Of a stretch of DNA of 64,000 nt, positions 34,975-46,869 are shown piece after piece. The translations under genes were made by a program, and so were the position numbers. This DNA comes from Takakia lepidozioides (Eukaryota; Streptophyta; Takakiopsida; Takakiales; Takakiaceae): positions 3,348,001-3,412,000 of the forward strand of contig CM060733.1 of NCBI GenBank assembly GCA_030704615.1, written 5' to 3'. Numbering within the stretch: position 1 is the stretch's first letter; every line of letters starts with the position of its first letter. A model generated the notes under the pieces. That model was not told where the DNA came from and did not search any database. It was given only the letters and a program-made list of their open reading frames with translations.

Positions 34975-35149
34975 AAACATTGAGCAACGAAGAATGTCTA
35001 TATGGATTTCTTGCTATATTATAAAATGTGAAGCCCCGGGGTCGCTTCTTGTTGATGCCAATAAACAAACACTAAATTATACTTCGGTCAAGCTTCAAAA
35101 CCCATAAACTTCATGGAAAATGGTTGAAAACTTGACAATATCTTGAATC

Positions 35150-36620
35150 TCATACTACCTACGTGAAGGTAATTCTTCAAAGATAGTTTGGCATTAACCA
35201 ATAGTGAGTGTTGTTGGAAATAGGGCACTACCCACATGCAAGTAGTCCCAAAGTTTCAGGAAAATTGGGGGGTGCCAAACTACCTACGTGTGGGTAGCCC
35301 AGAAAAGACCTCTCTAAGTTGTTGGAAATAAGGCACTACCCACGTGCAAGTAGTCCCAAAGTCTCTGGAATATTTATCTATGCCTGACTACCTTCGTGCA
35401 GGTAATTCGGAAAAGACCCTTTCTAAGTTGGAAATAAGGTCGGTACCTACGTGTAGGTAGTCCGAAAGCCTCTGGTACATTTAGGTGTGCCCAAGTACCT
35501 ACGTGCAAGTAGTCGAGAAAAGACCTCTCAAAGTTCTTGAAAATAAAGTCAGTACCTACCTAGTAGTCGGAAATGACCACCCTAATAACTCGCCAGTCCC
35601 TACCCACTACCTGCACGTGAGTAGTGACATTTCCAACAACTTACGGAAGGCCATTCTCAGACTAGGTCGATTTTCAAAGGATTTTAAAGTAAACGTAGTT
35701 CCAACATTGTTAAATGCATTGCAAGTTTGGGACTACCTGCACGTGGGTAGTACCTTTATTTGCAACTTATGGGAAGAGTACATTTTTCGGACTACCTGCA
35801 CGTAGGTAGTTTGGTGTACTAAAATTTTCCAGCAAGTTGGTGCACGTGGGTAGTGCCTTTATTTGCAACTTATGGGAAGAGTACTTTTTTCGGACTACCT
35901 GCACGTAGGTAGTTTGGTGTACTAAAATTTTCCAGCAAGTTGGTGCACGTGGGTAGTGCCTTTATTTGCAACTTATGGAAAGAGTAATTTTCTCCGACTA
36001 CCTGCACGTAGGTAGTTTGGTGTACTAAAATTTTCCAGCAAGTTGGGGACTACATGCACATGGGTAGTGCGTTTATTTCCAACTTAGGAGAGGGTCTTTT
36101 TTCGGACTACCTGCACGTAGGTAGTTTGATGTACTAAAATTTTCCAGCAAGTTCGGGACTACCTGCACGGGGGTAGTTCCTTTATTTCCAACTTAGGATA
36201 CTTTTTAAGGACTACTTGCACGTAGGTAGTTTGGGATAGTCAAGTTTTCCAGCAAGTTAGGGACTACCTGCACGTGGGTAGTGCCTTTATTTCCAACTTG
36301 GGAGATGGGACTTTTTCTGGACTACCAACACGTAGTAGTTTGGGTAGTCAAGTTTTCCAGCAAGTTCGGGACTACCGGCACGTAGGTAGTGCCTTTATTT
36401 CCATCTTAGAGAGTCTTTTTCCGGACTACCTACATGTAGGTAGTTTGTTGTAGATAAATTTTCCAGCAAGTTTGGGACTACCTGCACGTGGGTAGTGCCT
36501 TTATTTCCAACTAAGAGAGGTCTTTTTCGGACTACTTACATGTAGGTAGTTTGGTATAGATCATTCAGGGCCTACTCACACTAGCTAGTTTGGTATAGCT
36601 CAATAATCTTAAGACATTGT
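35150..36620. repeat. Inverted array of palindromic ~105-bp repeats with CACGTG cores
   Basis: From about 35700 to 36600 a unit of about 105 bp recurs eight times (starts near 35789, 35893, 35995, 36103, 36210, 36316, 36422 and 36528). Each unit holds two palindromes, CTACCTGCACGTAGGTAG and a CTACCTGCACGTGGGTAG variant, separated by conserved spacers ACTAAAATTTTCCAGCAAGT and CCTTTATTTCCAACTTA. From about 35180 to 35570 about four units run in the opposite direction (GGCACTACCCACGTGCAAGT). The block is therefore one large foldback centred near 35600, made of smaller palindromes. The CACGTG core is the plant G-box. It lies between two convergent genes. It could be a foldback transposon end, a minisatellite or a source of hairpin RNA. 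Confidence 0.85.
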
Positions 36621-37064
36621 AATGACTAGGTAGTGATATAATTTCCAATGACTTGAGTCTTGAGGAAGGTAGTTTCATAAAAGAAATGATAAAATGGGTA
36701 ATGGACCGAATGTGATATCCTTCATGACGACCATGTAGGTACTCTTGTGAAGCCCCATAAACTAGAAGACAGAGTGTGCATTAATGCGTGGGCTATGATG
36801 CATGTAGGTAGTATTGAGTGAATGTCCAACTATCTTTCTTAATGGGTCAATACACAAGAAAAAATTGAAATGTCTTGGAATTTTTATACATGTAACGTGT
36901 CGGTACAACTGTCTTGAGTGATCTTGCTTGCACATTTATCCCCTAGTTCTCCCAATAAGAAGGCGAGCCCCTATGCCATCACCCATGCTCGCAAAATATT
37001 GAGATTCTGAAGTAAATCCCATCGATTCGAGTTGTTCACGAGTGGGTGTTACTCTCGTATGAGG

Positions 37065-38266
37065 TCATGTACTTAGTGAGGTGACACGAGCATGGGCACG
37101 ACCACGTCCACGACCTCGACCTCGACCTCGACTAGTAGAAGCAATATGATCTTCCACTATTTGGGCTACACTATCCTCATGGGCGGTTTCATGTTCCTCG
37201 GGATTAACTGAGAATGTCCACAGGAGAATTCTCATAGATGGAAGGAGTTGGAATAACCTCACTTTCGTCCACGTTCTTCTCCAACTGTGAGACGGAGTCA
37301 ACTGTAGAAACCTGGACATCGACCATCATTTCTTGGCTTTGTGAGGTTGAACCGTGCTCATGAATAGGAGACGATGCAGGACTTTCCTCATTATAGACAA
37401 CAAGACCCGTTGAAGTGGATGGGAGATTGCCCGTATATTCATCTCGTGCCTCTGCAAGAACACTATCAATTGTGAGGACACGACCATCACTTGTCTTCTC
37501 TGGACTCCTCTCCGGACAAATAAATAGATCCACATCTTCACCATCCGGACCACATCCACCATGGACATACGTTGCATGTGGACAAGTCAATGAATGCAAA
37601 CCTTCATCATTCGGATCGTCATCTCCACCATCGTGCACCTCATTGTCCGAAATCTCTTCACTTGAGTCAAATACAGGCAATCCATGTTTGAGCATGTATG
37701 TCATTGTTGCCACATTACTTTGTTCCACGCGCATGTTCTCCTTCAGTTTCCAAGTCGCCATGGCTTTCGACACATAAGAAGCCATGAAGTCGTCCTTGCT
37801 TTTCTCCCATCTACAAAAACATGTGTACATTTGTGACTTTGAAGCAAACAAAGAAACATATACATACAAACAAGACGCCGAACATATACATCAAATGAAT
37901 CAAACAAAAACATATTTGTAACTCTCCAACGTACACTTTGTTGATCATGATACTCCAAAGTCGAATCCAGTTGCTGAATGCGAGACTCCAACCCACTATC
38001 CCACCTACTTTTTGTCCATGTTTTCCTCATGTCTGCCTATTCAGCTTTGGAGTAGTTGTTGGTTTTCAATTTCTTGAAAAGACCCAACACATACTCTCGG
38101 GTGTTGTGGTCATTTAATTTACGGAGATCTCGCAACTCTTCATCTCCCCAACAGTTGATACCTGTAGCAGCATACATGTCCACGTCCAAAACCTCCGCAA
38201 GTAACGGTTTGGGGATCCACTCAGGCATAGGGGCCAAACCCGTGGTCTCTTTGTCATACAGCTTCT
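37065..38266 (-). pseudogene. Unrecognised gene with RG-repeat C-terminus, broken
   Basis: On the minus strand an exon begins at about 38266 after an intron acceptor (AEKLYDKETTG, then a segment ending EWIPKPLLAEVLDVD and later YVLGLFKKLK). It is interrupted by an in-frame TAG near 38037, then reads on (ADMRKTWTKSRWDSGLES) to about 37940. A second exon starts near 37816 (WEKSKDDFMASYVSKAMA), followed by a long acidic, low-complexity stretch and SerThr-rich sequence to 37204. A one-base frame change there leads to a tail ending in RGRGRGRGRGRAHARVTSLST. I do not recognise the family. The RG repeat would be compatible with nucleic-acid binding, which is inference. It could be an accessory gene of the same mobile element as the SWIM transposase. 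Confidence 0.5.
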
Positions 38267-38947
38267 CTGCCGCAATTTGTATCTACGTCGTGCCTTACTT
38301 TGGGCATTGGCCAACCGTTTGTGAGATTAGAGAAAGTGTGCATGTTGTTGCGCTTGCTCTTTTCCTCATCATATGGTCTATTCATTCAAATCTGCGCCTT
38401 CAGATTTGCCAGTTGCCATTACCAACCCATGACCTCCCTCATCATATGCATACTAAGCCCCGCTTTCCTACTATACCCCACTTTTGGGCCTTTCTGGCAT
38501 AATAGACACTTGTAAAATCCGGAGGAGACGTCTTGTTCATAGTGCACACCTTCTGTTGCTGTGCTCATTCTAGAAACTTGGAAATTATATTAATCACAAG
38601 CTCATAAGCTATATCTTAGAGATGATCATTCTATACCCATATTATCATAAGCAAGGGAGGTCAGGACCCCACAACACCTTTTAAAAGGGAGAATCGGTAG
38701 CCATCATTTCACTCTCTTATAGATGACACGAATGAGAAGTAACACAAGTTGAAGCCTGAGTTCGTACCCTCACTAGATGGTCATCTTCTAGATGTTTTGT
38801 CCATTGTATCTACTTAGAGAAGCTTCATGCCGTGATTAGGACATAGGCTCCACTAGAAGGCTCCACTTGAATTGGTCGAAGAATTCCAGCCCTTGCTTTC
38901 CTAGGATTAAGGACTTACTCTAAATGCGTGAGAGAAAGAGAAAGAGA
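38267..38947. other. Upstream part of the minus-strand unknown gene, no further exon resolved
   Basis: Likely contains 5' exons or the promoter of the gene at 37065-38266. Ends in a GA-rich run (GAGAGAAAGAGAAAGAGA) that probably caused the assembly break. Confidence 0.35.
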
Positions 38948-39447
38948 NNNNNNNNNNNNNNNNNNNNNNNNNNNNNNNNNNNNNNNNNNNNNNNNNNNNN
39001 NNNNNNNNNNNNNNNNNNNNNNNNNNNNNNNNNNNNNNNNNNNNNNNNNNNNNNNNNNNNNNNNNNNNNNNNNNNNNNNNNNNNNNNNNNNNNNNNNNNN
39101 NNNNNNNNNNNNNNNNNNNNNNNNNNNNNNNNNNNNNNNNNNNNNNNNNNNNNNNNNNNNNNNNNNNNNNNNNNNNNNNNNNNNNNNNNNNNNNNNNNNN
39201 NNNNNNNNNNNNNNNNNNNNNNNNNNNNNNNNNNNNNNNNNNNNNNNNNNNNNNNNNNNNNNNNNNNNNNNNNNNNNNNNNNNNNNNNNNNNNNNNNNNN
39301 NNNNNNNNNNNNNNNNNNNNNNNNNNNNNNNNNNNNNNNNNNNNNNNNNNNNNNNNNNNNNNNNNNNNNNNNNNNNNNNNNNNNNNNNNNNNNNNNNNNN
39401 NNNNNNNNNNNNNNNNNNNNNNNNNNNNNNNNNNNNNNNNNNNNNNN
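38948..39447. other. Assembly gap of exactly 500 N
   Basis: The round length indicates a placeholder of unknown true size. It removes the C-terminal part of the second PKS gene, and translations through it are meaningless. Confidence 0.99.
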
Positions 39448-40932
39448 CCACCAGGGTGGACCGCCACGCCACGGAATGCAAGTCCAAATTGGTACCTTTC
39501 AGAAGCTCGCGTGACAATGCCGTGTCACCTCAACCACGCTTGGGGGACAACTTTAATCTCTATTCGCCAGTAGGCCAGTCTGGGTGATGAAAGCTGTGAT
39601 GTTCTTGCCAGAATCGGGAACCACAAAAGACTTGCACCGGTGGATCTCGAATAAAGGTCTCTCAGTTTGGGTTGGTTTGCCTACCACTACAGCAGAAGCG
39701 CCATCACCAAAGATGGCTGCTGTCACGAAATTGTTTATGAGGGTGTATTCTGGATCGATGTTCTGGATTGGGACGGAGGGGACTTCGACGCAGAGTACGA
39801 GAACACGGTTGGCAGGATTGGCCTGGGCAATCTCAAAGGCTGAACGCAGGCCAACCATTCCGGCATGGCACCCAAAGAAGACGGCCGATTGGTGTTTGGC
39901 GGTATTTGGAAGATTTAGCGCTTTAACCAACTGGATGTCAAGAGCTGGTAGGGTCATGCCAGTGGTTGAGAACGTCATGATATGGGTGATGTCGGCTCTG
40001 TCCCTCCCAACCGCTAGAGCGCGTGTTGCGGCAAGCTCAGAAATCTTCAGTGCCGCAGGCGCAAACAAGGACAATCGGTCATCCAAGGAAGGTGTACCAA
40101 AGTTGTAGAGGCTCGGGTAGCTTTTAGCCTGTTGGGGAGATAACGCTGAGTACTTTTTTGATATGCCAGGAAGCTTTGCTGCATGATCAAGCATACGTCC
40201 ACGGATGTTACGCACCAGCTGTCTAGCGACTGTTGTAGCACTAATTATAATTATGTTGACCTCAAAATTGCAACAGGGTGTGTAGGTTCACTTCAGCGAC
40301 ATGAGAAGTATCCAACTATCAATATTCAAAGATCCAAATTACAAAGGAACTTTCCCGCACTATATTATTTCCAGATCATTTTCAGCTCCGTTCTAAGTGC
40401 TGTAGCATGGGGAGCAGTTCAAGCAGTTCAAACTGGCCTGTAAACCCGATCGTCAATCATCTAAGATTCCAAATATAAGCTGAACTCACGACCTCTAGAT
40501 TATCCATCAAGAAATTACAAGGCAAGGTGGAGGTCCTGGGCACAGGACTGGTTAGGGAAGTCGTGGAATTTGAACTTAACCAATGCGGTCCAAGAAGTAC
40601 CTTCCTTCTGGGGGCACCTGAAATTCTTTATCTTCGAACATCCGAGCAAAGTCTTTCATCTCAAAGGACCAGTCGGGATTGGCTGAACCAATTCCCAGAA
40701 CGCATGGCACGCCTGTTGCGGCCACCGGTTCCGAAACGGGTGAGGAAACATGGGGCGCGTGACCATTGCTGCTGTTCTTCAGATTGAGCGATGGAGTATC
40801 ACTAGCGGCTGGAATTTTTGATGGGCCACTTAGTGCTAGAGTCCCATTTGCGGCGGTCAAGCAACTCGTTGCCAGCAGGCCTTTGGTCGACCCATTTGCT
40901 GAGGACGTTTCCAGAAAATCGGTGATTGCCAT
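39448..40932 (-). pseudogene. Type III polyketide synthase, second copy, damaged and cut by the gap
   Basis: Exon 1 (40932-40581) and exon 2 (40229 to the gap) join in phase 1 at the same intron site as the copy at 27021-28871. Exon 1 encodes about 80 residues ahead of LGIGSANPDW, some 50 more than the other copy and rich in Ser, Ala and Asn. About 20 extra residues also follow the intron (ARQLVRNIRGRMLDHAAK). The catalytic Cys is present in FFGCHAGMVGL. Near the gap the gene breaks three times: an in-frame TAA at 39553-39551, a frameshift near 39505, and a one-base loss within the Trp-Ala-Val-His-Pro motif near 39465 that moves the catalytic His out of frame. The Asn block would lie in the gap. 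It is either a pseudogene or an intact gene spoiled by poor sequence at the gap edge. Confidence 0.75.
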
Positions 40933-41250
40933 ACTGCAGAAGGACAGCCAATAGCTGAAGTGAAAGCAAAGTCAGAACTGTAGGGAGAGAGCTGGACGAC
41001 CTCGACCCGCAAGGGGCAAATTATCGCACTAGTGATACCTGCTAGAAGTGGACCGAATGTGGGATGAAAATCGGCAATTCGGAACAGCAGTTTTGTATCC
41101 TGAGGCTAAAGCCAAGGAAGCTAGTACAATACTGAGGGAAACAATAACCGCTCAGAAGTGAGCTTAGAAGCTGGGAACAGACAGCAGCCGGTTCAACTAA
41201 AAGGAGGTGAGCAGCAAGAAGATGGAGACTTAGGACTACTCGGCACTTGG

Positions 41251-41260
41251 GCTTAAATAC
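41251..41260 (-). promoter_or_regulatory. Candidate TATA box of the second PKS gene
   Basis: GTATTTAAGC on the minus strand, about 320 bases upstream of the start codon at 40932. Weak evidence, position only. Confidence 0.25.
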
Positions 41261-41269
41261 ATCTCGGAA

Positions 41270-42395
41270 GGAAGTAGGTGCGTGCTGATTTGACTGAAAA
41301 CCTCTCCTCTCTTAATTGTAGCCTGTACACGTCAAATTGCAGGGCTCTTTATGTTGATCGTGCATGAGTCAGTGGCCTCCCCAACACTCAGCATATACAA
41401 ATTACTCTCCAGCAAGTCTGAACTTCACGAAGGGAAAAGAATTCACATGATTAACCAGAATCTGCAGGGGGGCTATGACCTGGCATTCTCTTCGGCCTAG
41501 AAAGTAGAATAAAACCAGCGAATGGCTCCACTCTGTTCATATTGCAAGTCTACATCAACTCTATCAATGTAGGTAGGATTGTAGTATAAGATATCACAAT
41601 AAGATAAAATTGCTGAAAAGAAAATGTTGCTATTGAAAAAAAATTGAAATTTAGAAACGAAATACCTTTCAGTCACGTGGGTAGTAGTAAAAACTTGAAA
41701 TTCAAGGGACAAATATGAAGAGATAAAACTAATGAAACTTAGGGATACTGAAGGGAACTGAATACAATGGAATTGGATGTGATATGATAAATCTGGAATG
41801 AATTGAATATAATGGACTTCCAAAAATTTAGTTATTACTAATCTTTGTCAATATCAAATACAATATATATACACATATATATTTGATTTTGTAGCAGTAC
41901 TAAAAAAGAGGAAGAAATATATCTTTTCTTACTTTTCTTTTTTTTTCTTTTTGTAAACAGGGGACAGTGGCCCTGGCTGTAAGTTTTATTTGGACTTATA
42001 AGTTACTTATTAAAATACTCAGAAAAATATTAGTTCACTATCACTCCTTCTCCATACCTACATATAGCACTCATCACAGGGGATGAAAGGGTGATAATAG
42101 ATTACTGAAATTTTAAATGTTTGACTAGTACTTTTCCTTTCCCTTGGCCCTCCGAAGCACAAAACAACTGGGCCACATATCCCTAGTGTATTTAGGGGGC
42201 GCCTATTTAGCGGATTTCCCGCCTGTCAGTGCAGTGCATTCTCTCGAAATGGAATGCACCGGTAGATTATGCGCCCCGTGTAATGCACTGCTGCTCATCT
42301 TTTACTCTCAGGAAAAGAAATGTGTCCAGTTCTTTACGCTGGGGAGGGCCTCTCGTGTCGGGCCCTCCAGTAAATTTATGCCCTCCTGTAAAGCC
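41270..42395. other. Intergenic, AT-rich; flank of the gypsy element
   Basis: 41500-41830 is rich in GGAATTG/AATTGAAT words without clear termini. 42300-42395 (GGAGGGCC...GGGCCCTCC...TTTATGCCC) recurs inverted at about 51308-51375. Confidence 0.4.
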
Positions 42396-42862
42396 AGATT
42401 CTCACCCACCCCGTTATTCCTCTTCCTCTACGGGTGTTGAGCTATCAGGGAGATGTGTGCTCGGTAAAGCAGGCTAGCGAGATAGGCAGGATCCAACGGA
42501 GAAGAGTCAGAATCAGTCACACGGTTTAACAGCACATCCTCACTCACACCTTCTTCATCCAAAACCCACACAGAGGTATAGTAGGGTTTCCTCACCAAAC
42601 ATACACCGCCGCCTTAAGCGTCGTGTTGATCTCTTTTACAAACGAAGGCCCACAATCTCATCTAACCAAGTGGCAAGCCCTGATTGGTCACTTGGATGCC
42701 ATCCGGGTGTCTGTCCAGATAAGACGCCACCTCATTCTATTTTAGAGATAAACTAGCTCTTAACATAAGACAACACTTAGTTTAAAAATAGATTGTTTCC
42801 GGCTGTTTCATCCGAGCCTTTTTTCAATGGTCATCATCCAACGTCTGTTCATCCAAATGTCG
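42396..42862 (-). mobile_element. 3' LTR of the gypsy element
   Basis: About 467 bp, about 95% alike by eye to 49657-50118. It begins on the plus strand AGATTCTCACCC and ends CATCCAAATGTCG; an extra GGGTGTC lies near 42708 compared with its partner. Confidence 0.85.
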
Positions 42863-43218
42863 AAAAGGTAGGTAGAAGGAATCTGGCCATTACATATGTA
42901 AAGCCTCCTGGCACACAGAGAAGTGAGCTCAAGTGAGCTAGCTAAATAAACACTATGCTCAAAACAGGGAGCAGGGTCATTCAAGGTCACACCAAGATAG
43001 GATGAAAAAACCGCAAAAAGGAAAACCTTGCTCTGCAATTTGAGCGAAGGACAAAACCTTGTTGTGGAAAAACCCTATCTTGTGAGGTGTGCAACTTGAA
43101 GAACTACAAAGAAAACTGAGAGAGATCCTATGTAGGGAGCAGCTGAATAAAAAACAGTGTCATGAGGAAGTCTAGGTAGCAACTGAATCAGAATCAAGCC
43201 GAGCACGCTTCTTCGGAG

Positions 43219-44341
43219 TTAAACCACATGCCGATTCTCCACATTGAGGCAGGTCAAATCAAACTGCAGCTTAGAAGGGACCAGTTGAGAAACATGAACT
43301 GTCCCTGCAATCTCCGCCGTAGAAGGATGCTGAGGAAGAAGACGGTACTGTCGACCAGGCAGAATCGCATGAATCAGATAAGGCCCATCAATCCGCATCT
43401 TGGATTTGGTGACCTGTTTGCCAGGCTGCAATCTAACACAAACAGTCTGGCCTAGAGAAATTTTTTCAGAATAAACAACCCTACGGTTATAATTTCTAGC
43501 CTGAGCAACCGAGGTCCTGTAGGCAAATATGAGAATGGGTAGAGTAACATCCCAGTCTTCAGTGAGAGCCCCGTTCTTTTTTAACAACTGGCACATGGCT
43601 TTGTTGAACCTCTCTGTAAGCCCGTTGCACTTGGGGTTGTAGGGAGCAGTCAAGCGATGCTTGACATCTGTATTAAAGCACACAACCTCCATAAGCTGAT
43701 TACAAAACTCCGTACCCTGATCAGTTAAAATTTCAAGGTGACAACCATGGCGTAGCAGGATTTCATCAAAGAAGAATTGAACCACCTCATCACTGTCCTT
43801 AGCAACCAACAGTCAGATCTCAACCCACTTAGACAGGTAATCAGTAGCACACCAATGTAGCTATTGCCCTTAGTCGTAGTTCTGAGGGGTCCAACAAGAT
43901 CAAGCCAACTCGGGCAAACATCTCAGTCACCGGAATTGGTTGTAATTTAAGAGGAGCTATGGTCCTAGGCAGCAATGTTTTAGACTTACATGGAACACAC
44001 TTAGAAATGAAATCTGCCACATCCTTAGTTAACCCTTTCCAATGGTATTTTTCCTGGAGTCGCTTGACAGTTTTATCAACGCCTAGATGACCAGCATATA
44101 GTGAGCAATGGTAAAGCTCAAGCAACGCAGGCATAGAGCTCCTAGTAGGGACCTCCACGGCAGTCTCTTGCCCATGAACATGAACTACCTTAAGCAACTT
44201 ACCTTCATGTTCCCGATGAGAGGGGAGATGATAGTTGACTTGCTTGAGGAGATGGGAAGAGAGGCCCGACAGATGAGTGTTGGTCTTACACTTCTGGAGG
44301 AGGGCTTGGTGAAGTAGGTCCTCCATGGTTGCAGCTACCAT
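43219..44341 (-). pseudogene. Gypsy integrase, frameshifted
   Basis: The minus strand carries the zinc-binding HHCC region (LYHCSLYAGHLGVDKTVKRL and FISKCVPCKSK), then a core domain with LTDQGTEFCNQL (second catalytic Asp) and NGLTERFNKA (Glu), then a C-terminal SH3-like part (QTVCVRLQPGKQVTKSKMR). Integrase inserts the cDNA copy into the host genome. The two parts lie in different frames: a one-base deletion near 43890 falls at the first catalytic Asp and shifts the frame, and a stop follows near 43841. Confidence 0.85.
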
Positions 44342-44606
44342 AGCCAGCCCTTGGGTTAGTGTGAGCCTATCGGAGTGTCCGCCTCAGTGATCTCCAGGGG
44401 AAGGCTGTCAGCTCAACTGAATGATAAGGGAGACTTCATGAAGATGCAACCAAGGACAATGAAGCACAATAGCAGATTTCCCTATGGAGAGGATTCAGCG
44501 CCAAAACCAGAACTAGAAGAAGAAATGGACAGTTCAATCATAGAAGAGAGAGTGATATCATACCTAGAATATTACCGCAGTGATAGTACAGCACTCTAAA
44601 CCAACT

Positions 44607-46853
44607 TCAACCAGCAGAAAAGGAGAGCAAATCCCATTCAGACATGAGATCAAGTGGAAGAAAATGAACAGTGGCAAACAAAGCAAGTAAATCGGACCCG
44701 TCAGGAGAGGAAGAAGGCAAGGATGAAGCACCAAATGGTAAGCAGTGTGCAAGGTCATCTAAAGTACCACAAGGGTCAGAGGACTTAGTCTCCGTGCGTG
44801 TGAGAGCGTCAGCATTGCTGTTGGCTTTGCCCTTCTTGTACTCAATGTCGTATTCAAACATTTGAAGAGTAAGTGACCACCGAGCCAAGCGTCCCGAGAG
44901 TGCTCGTGGGGTTTTGAGAGCCTTCAAAGGAAGATGACCAGTCTGAATAACAAAGGGCAGCCATGGAGATACTGCCGGAAATGTTTTACCCCAAAAATGA
45001 CTGCAAGGCCCTCTTTATCAGTGATACTATAGTTCTTTTCATGTTTGTCAAGCCGCCTGGAAGCATAGGCCACCACATGTTCCATGCCATTTCTCTTTTG
45101 GCATAGAATAGCTGAAACAGCCAGGTCAGAGGCATCAGTCTGAAGAATAAATGGTAGGGAAAAATCAAGAAAGACCAGAATGCGTGCACAAGCGAGGGCA
45201 ATTTTGAGTTTCTCAAAAGCAGTGATTTGGGACTTGCCCCAAAGAAGCGAACATCTTTGCATAACAACTGATTAAGCGCAACGGCAATGTAATGAAACGA
45301 CGATATTAAGAGGCTAACCCAAGAAAAGCATGGACACAATTTTTGTTACGTGGAGTAGGATATTCCCCAACAGCCTGTATTTTGGCAGGATCAGGGCTAA
45401 TGCCTTGGGCTGAGAGAAGGTGACCAAGAAAATGAAGCTCCGTCATGCACATGTCACATTTCTTGGCTTTCACTTTGAGACCTGCTCCTCTGAGCCTGCA
45501 CAAAACGCGCTTCAGGTCCAGCATGTGAGAATCAAAGTCAGCTGAGTAAACGTTGATGTCATCAACATATACCAATGCACATTCCCAGCGCAAGTTCCCT
45601 AGAACAACATCCATGAGACATTGAAATGTGGCAGTGGCATTACATAATCCAAAAGGCATGGTTTCAAACTGAAAGAGGCCCATCTTACAGGTAAATGCAG
45701 TTTTCTCCTTGGCTGACTCTGTGAGGGGAACCTGCCAAAAACCCGCAGCAAGATCCAAGGAAGAGAAGAGAGTGGCACCATTGAGTTGATCCAAAGTATC
45801 ATTAATGCGAGGTAAAGGATATACATCTTTTTTAGTTAGGGCATTGAGACGTCGAAAATCAACACAGAAACGGGTGGTACCATTCTTTTTGGCAACCAAC
45901 ACGATGGGGCTGGCCCAGGGGGAAATAGAGGGTTTAATAACGCCTGCATCCAGCATCTTGGTCAGTTGGTTTTGCATAATTTCGCGCTTTTTGACGCTCT
46001 CTCTATAAGCATATTGTTTGACAGAGCTACCTTCAGTGATAATGTCATGATGTAGAACCTCGGTACGTCCCAAATCATGAGAACTAGCACTAAAAACATC
46101 AAGATTGTCACGAATAATACGAAATAAACGAGACCTCTCATTGTCAGTGAGACCAGAGCCTATTTTGATATCAGTCAGGACTTGATCAAGATGAGCAGAT
46201 TGCGCATGAGTGAGGGGACTGACCTGGGGTGCAGCGACAGATTGTGCTAAGAGATGCAATTGATCTACAGGATCATCTGACAGGCCAATGTCAGCAAAAC
46301 TTAAAGCATGTTGCACCTCTCCTAAATATGTCAATGGGGTGGCAGTGAGTCGAGCGAGGACCTGACCCTTGCGGATGGTGATAGGTATGCATTCTGGGTT
46401 GGCAACAAGAAGTCTGAGCTCCCCTCGAAAGCCCCAATCTAGCACCCCGGATGTAATTAAACAATGTTTGGAAAGCATCAAACATTTCCACCCCTCGACT
46501 TCAAGATAATGACCTTGTGGACAAAGAAATGTGAGGCCAAGATAAACAATTTTTTGGGAGGAGGCAGGTATGACAAAGTCAGCGGGATTGTGAAGAAGAG
46601 TGGTGTTACCAGGGATTGCAATGGGAGGGCCACTCTTCTTACCAGGCAAAGGTAGCTGCCACTGATGCAGGGTGAAGGGAGCCGTCTTGGCAAAGTTAAA
46701 GTAGCGTGTCCAGTTGTATTGCTCACCCACCTGCCGCTTTGTTTCAGCAACAAGGGTTTGCATGTGGGAGAGATGGGTAGTGGCACAACCAGCAGGCAAG
46801 ATAGAGTTGAGTTGCACCTTGTGGGGGGAGGAGCTGCCACTGGCAAGCCACAT
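44607..46853 (-). pseudogene. Gypsy reverse transcriptase and RNase H, frameshifted
   Basis: The frame 46853-45306 encodes the reverse transcriptase: VIKPSISPWASPIVLVAKKN, TRFCVDFRRLNALT, FSSLDLAAGFWQV, the catalytic LVYVDDINVYS, and FLGHLLSAQGISPDPAKI. RNase H follows in two further frames (FILQTDASDLAVSAIL, VVAYASRRLDKHEKNYS; then LQMFEYDIEYKKGKANSNAD). Together these copy the RNA genome into DNA and remove the template. Frame changes near 45300 and 44925 break the polyprotein. N-terminal residues 1-170 of the long frame belong to the linker after the protease. Confidence 0.9.
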
Positions 46854-46869
46854 GATGTTTTCAACTACA

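Noticed and set aside
35150-36620. CRISPR-like regular repeat array
   Set aside because: Units are about 105 bp, palindromic, diverged and arranged in both directions, with repeated rather than unique spacers, in a plant genome. It is a minisatellite or foldback.
38907-39587. Long frames of 186-219 residues on both strands
   Set aside because: They consist almost wholly of the 500-N gap.
41497-41823. 108-residue minus-strand frame rich in Phe, Ile, Ser and Tyr
   Set aside because: Composition follows the AT-rich DNA; no domain, splice signals or homologue pattern.
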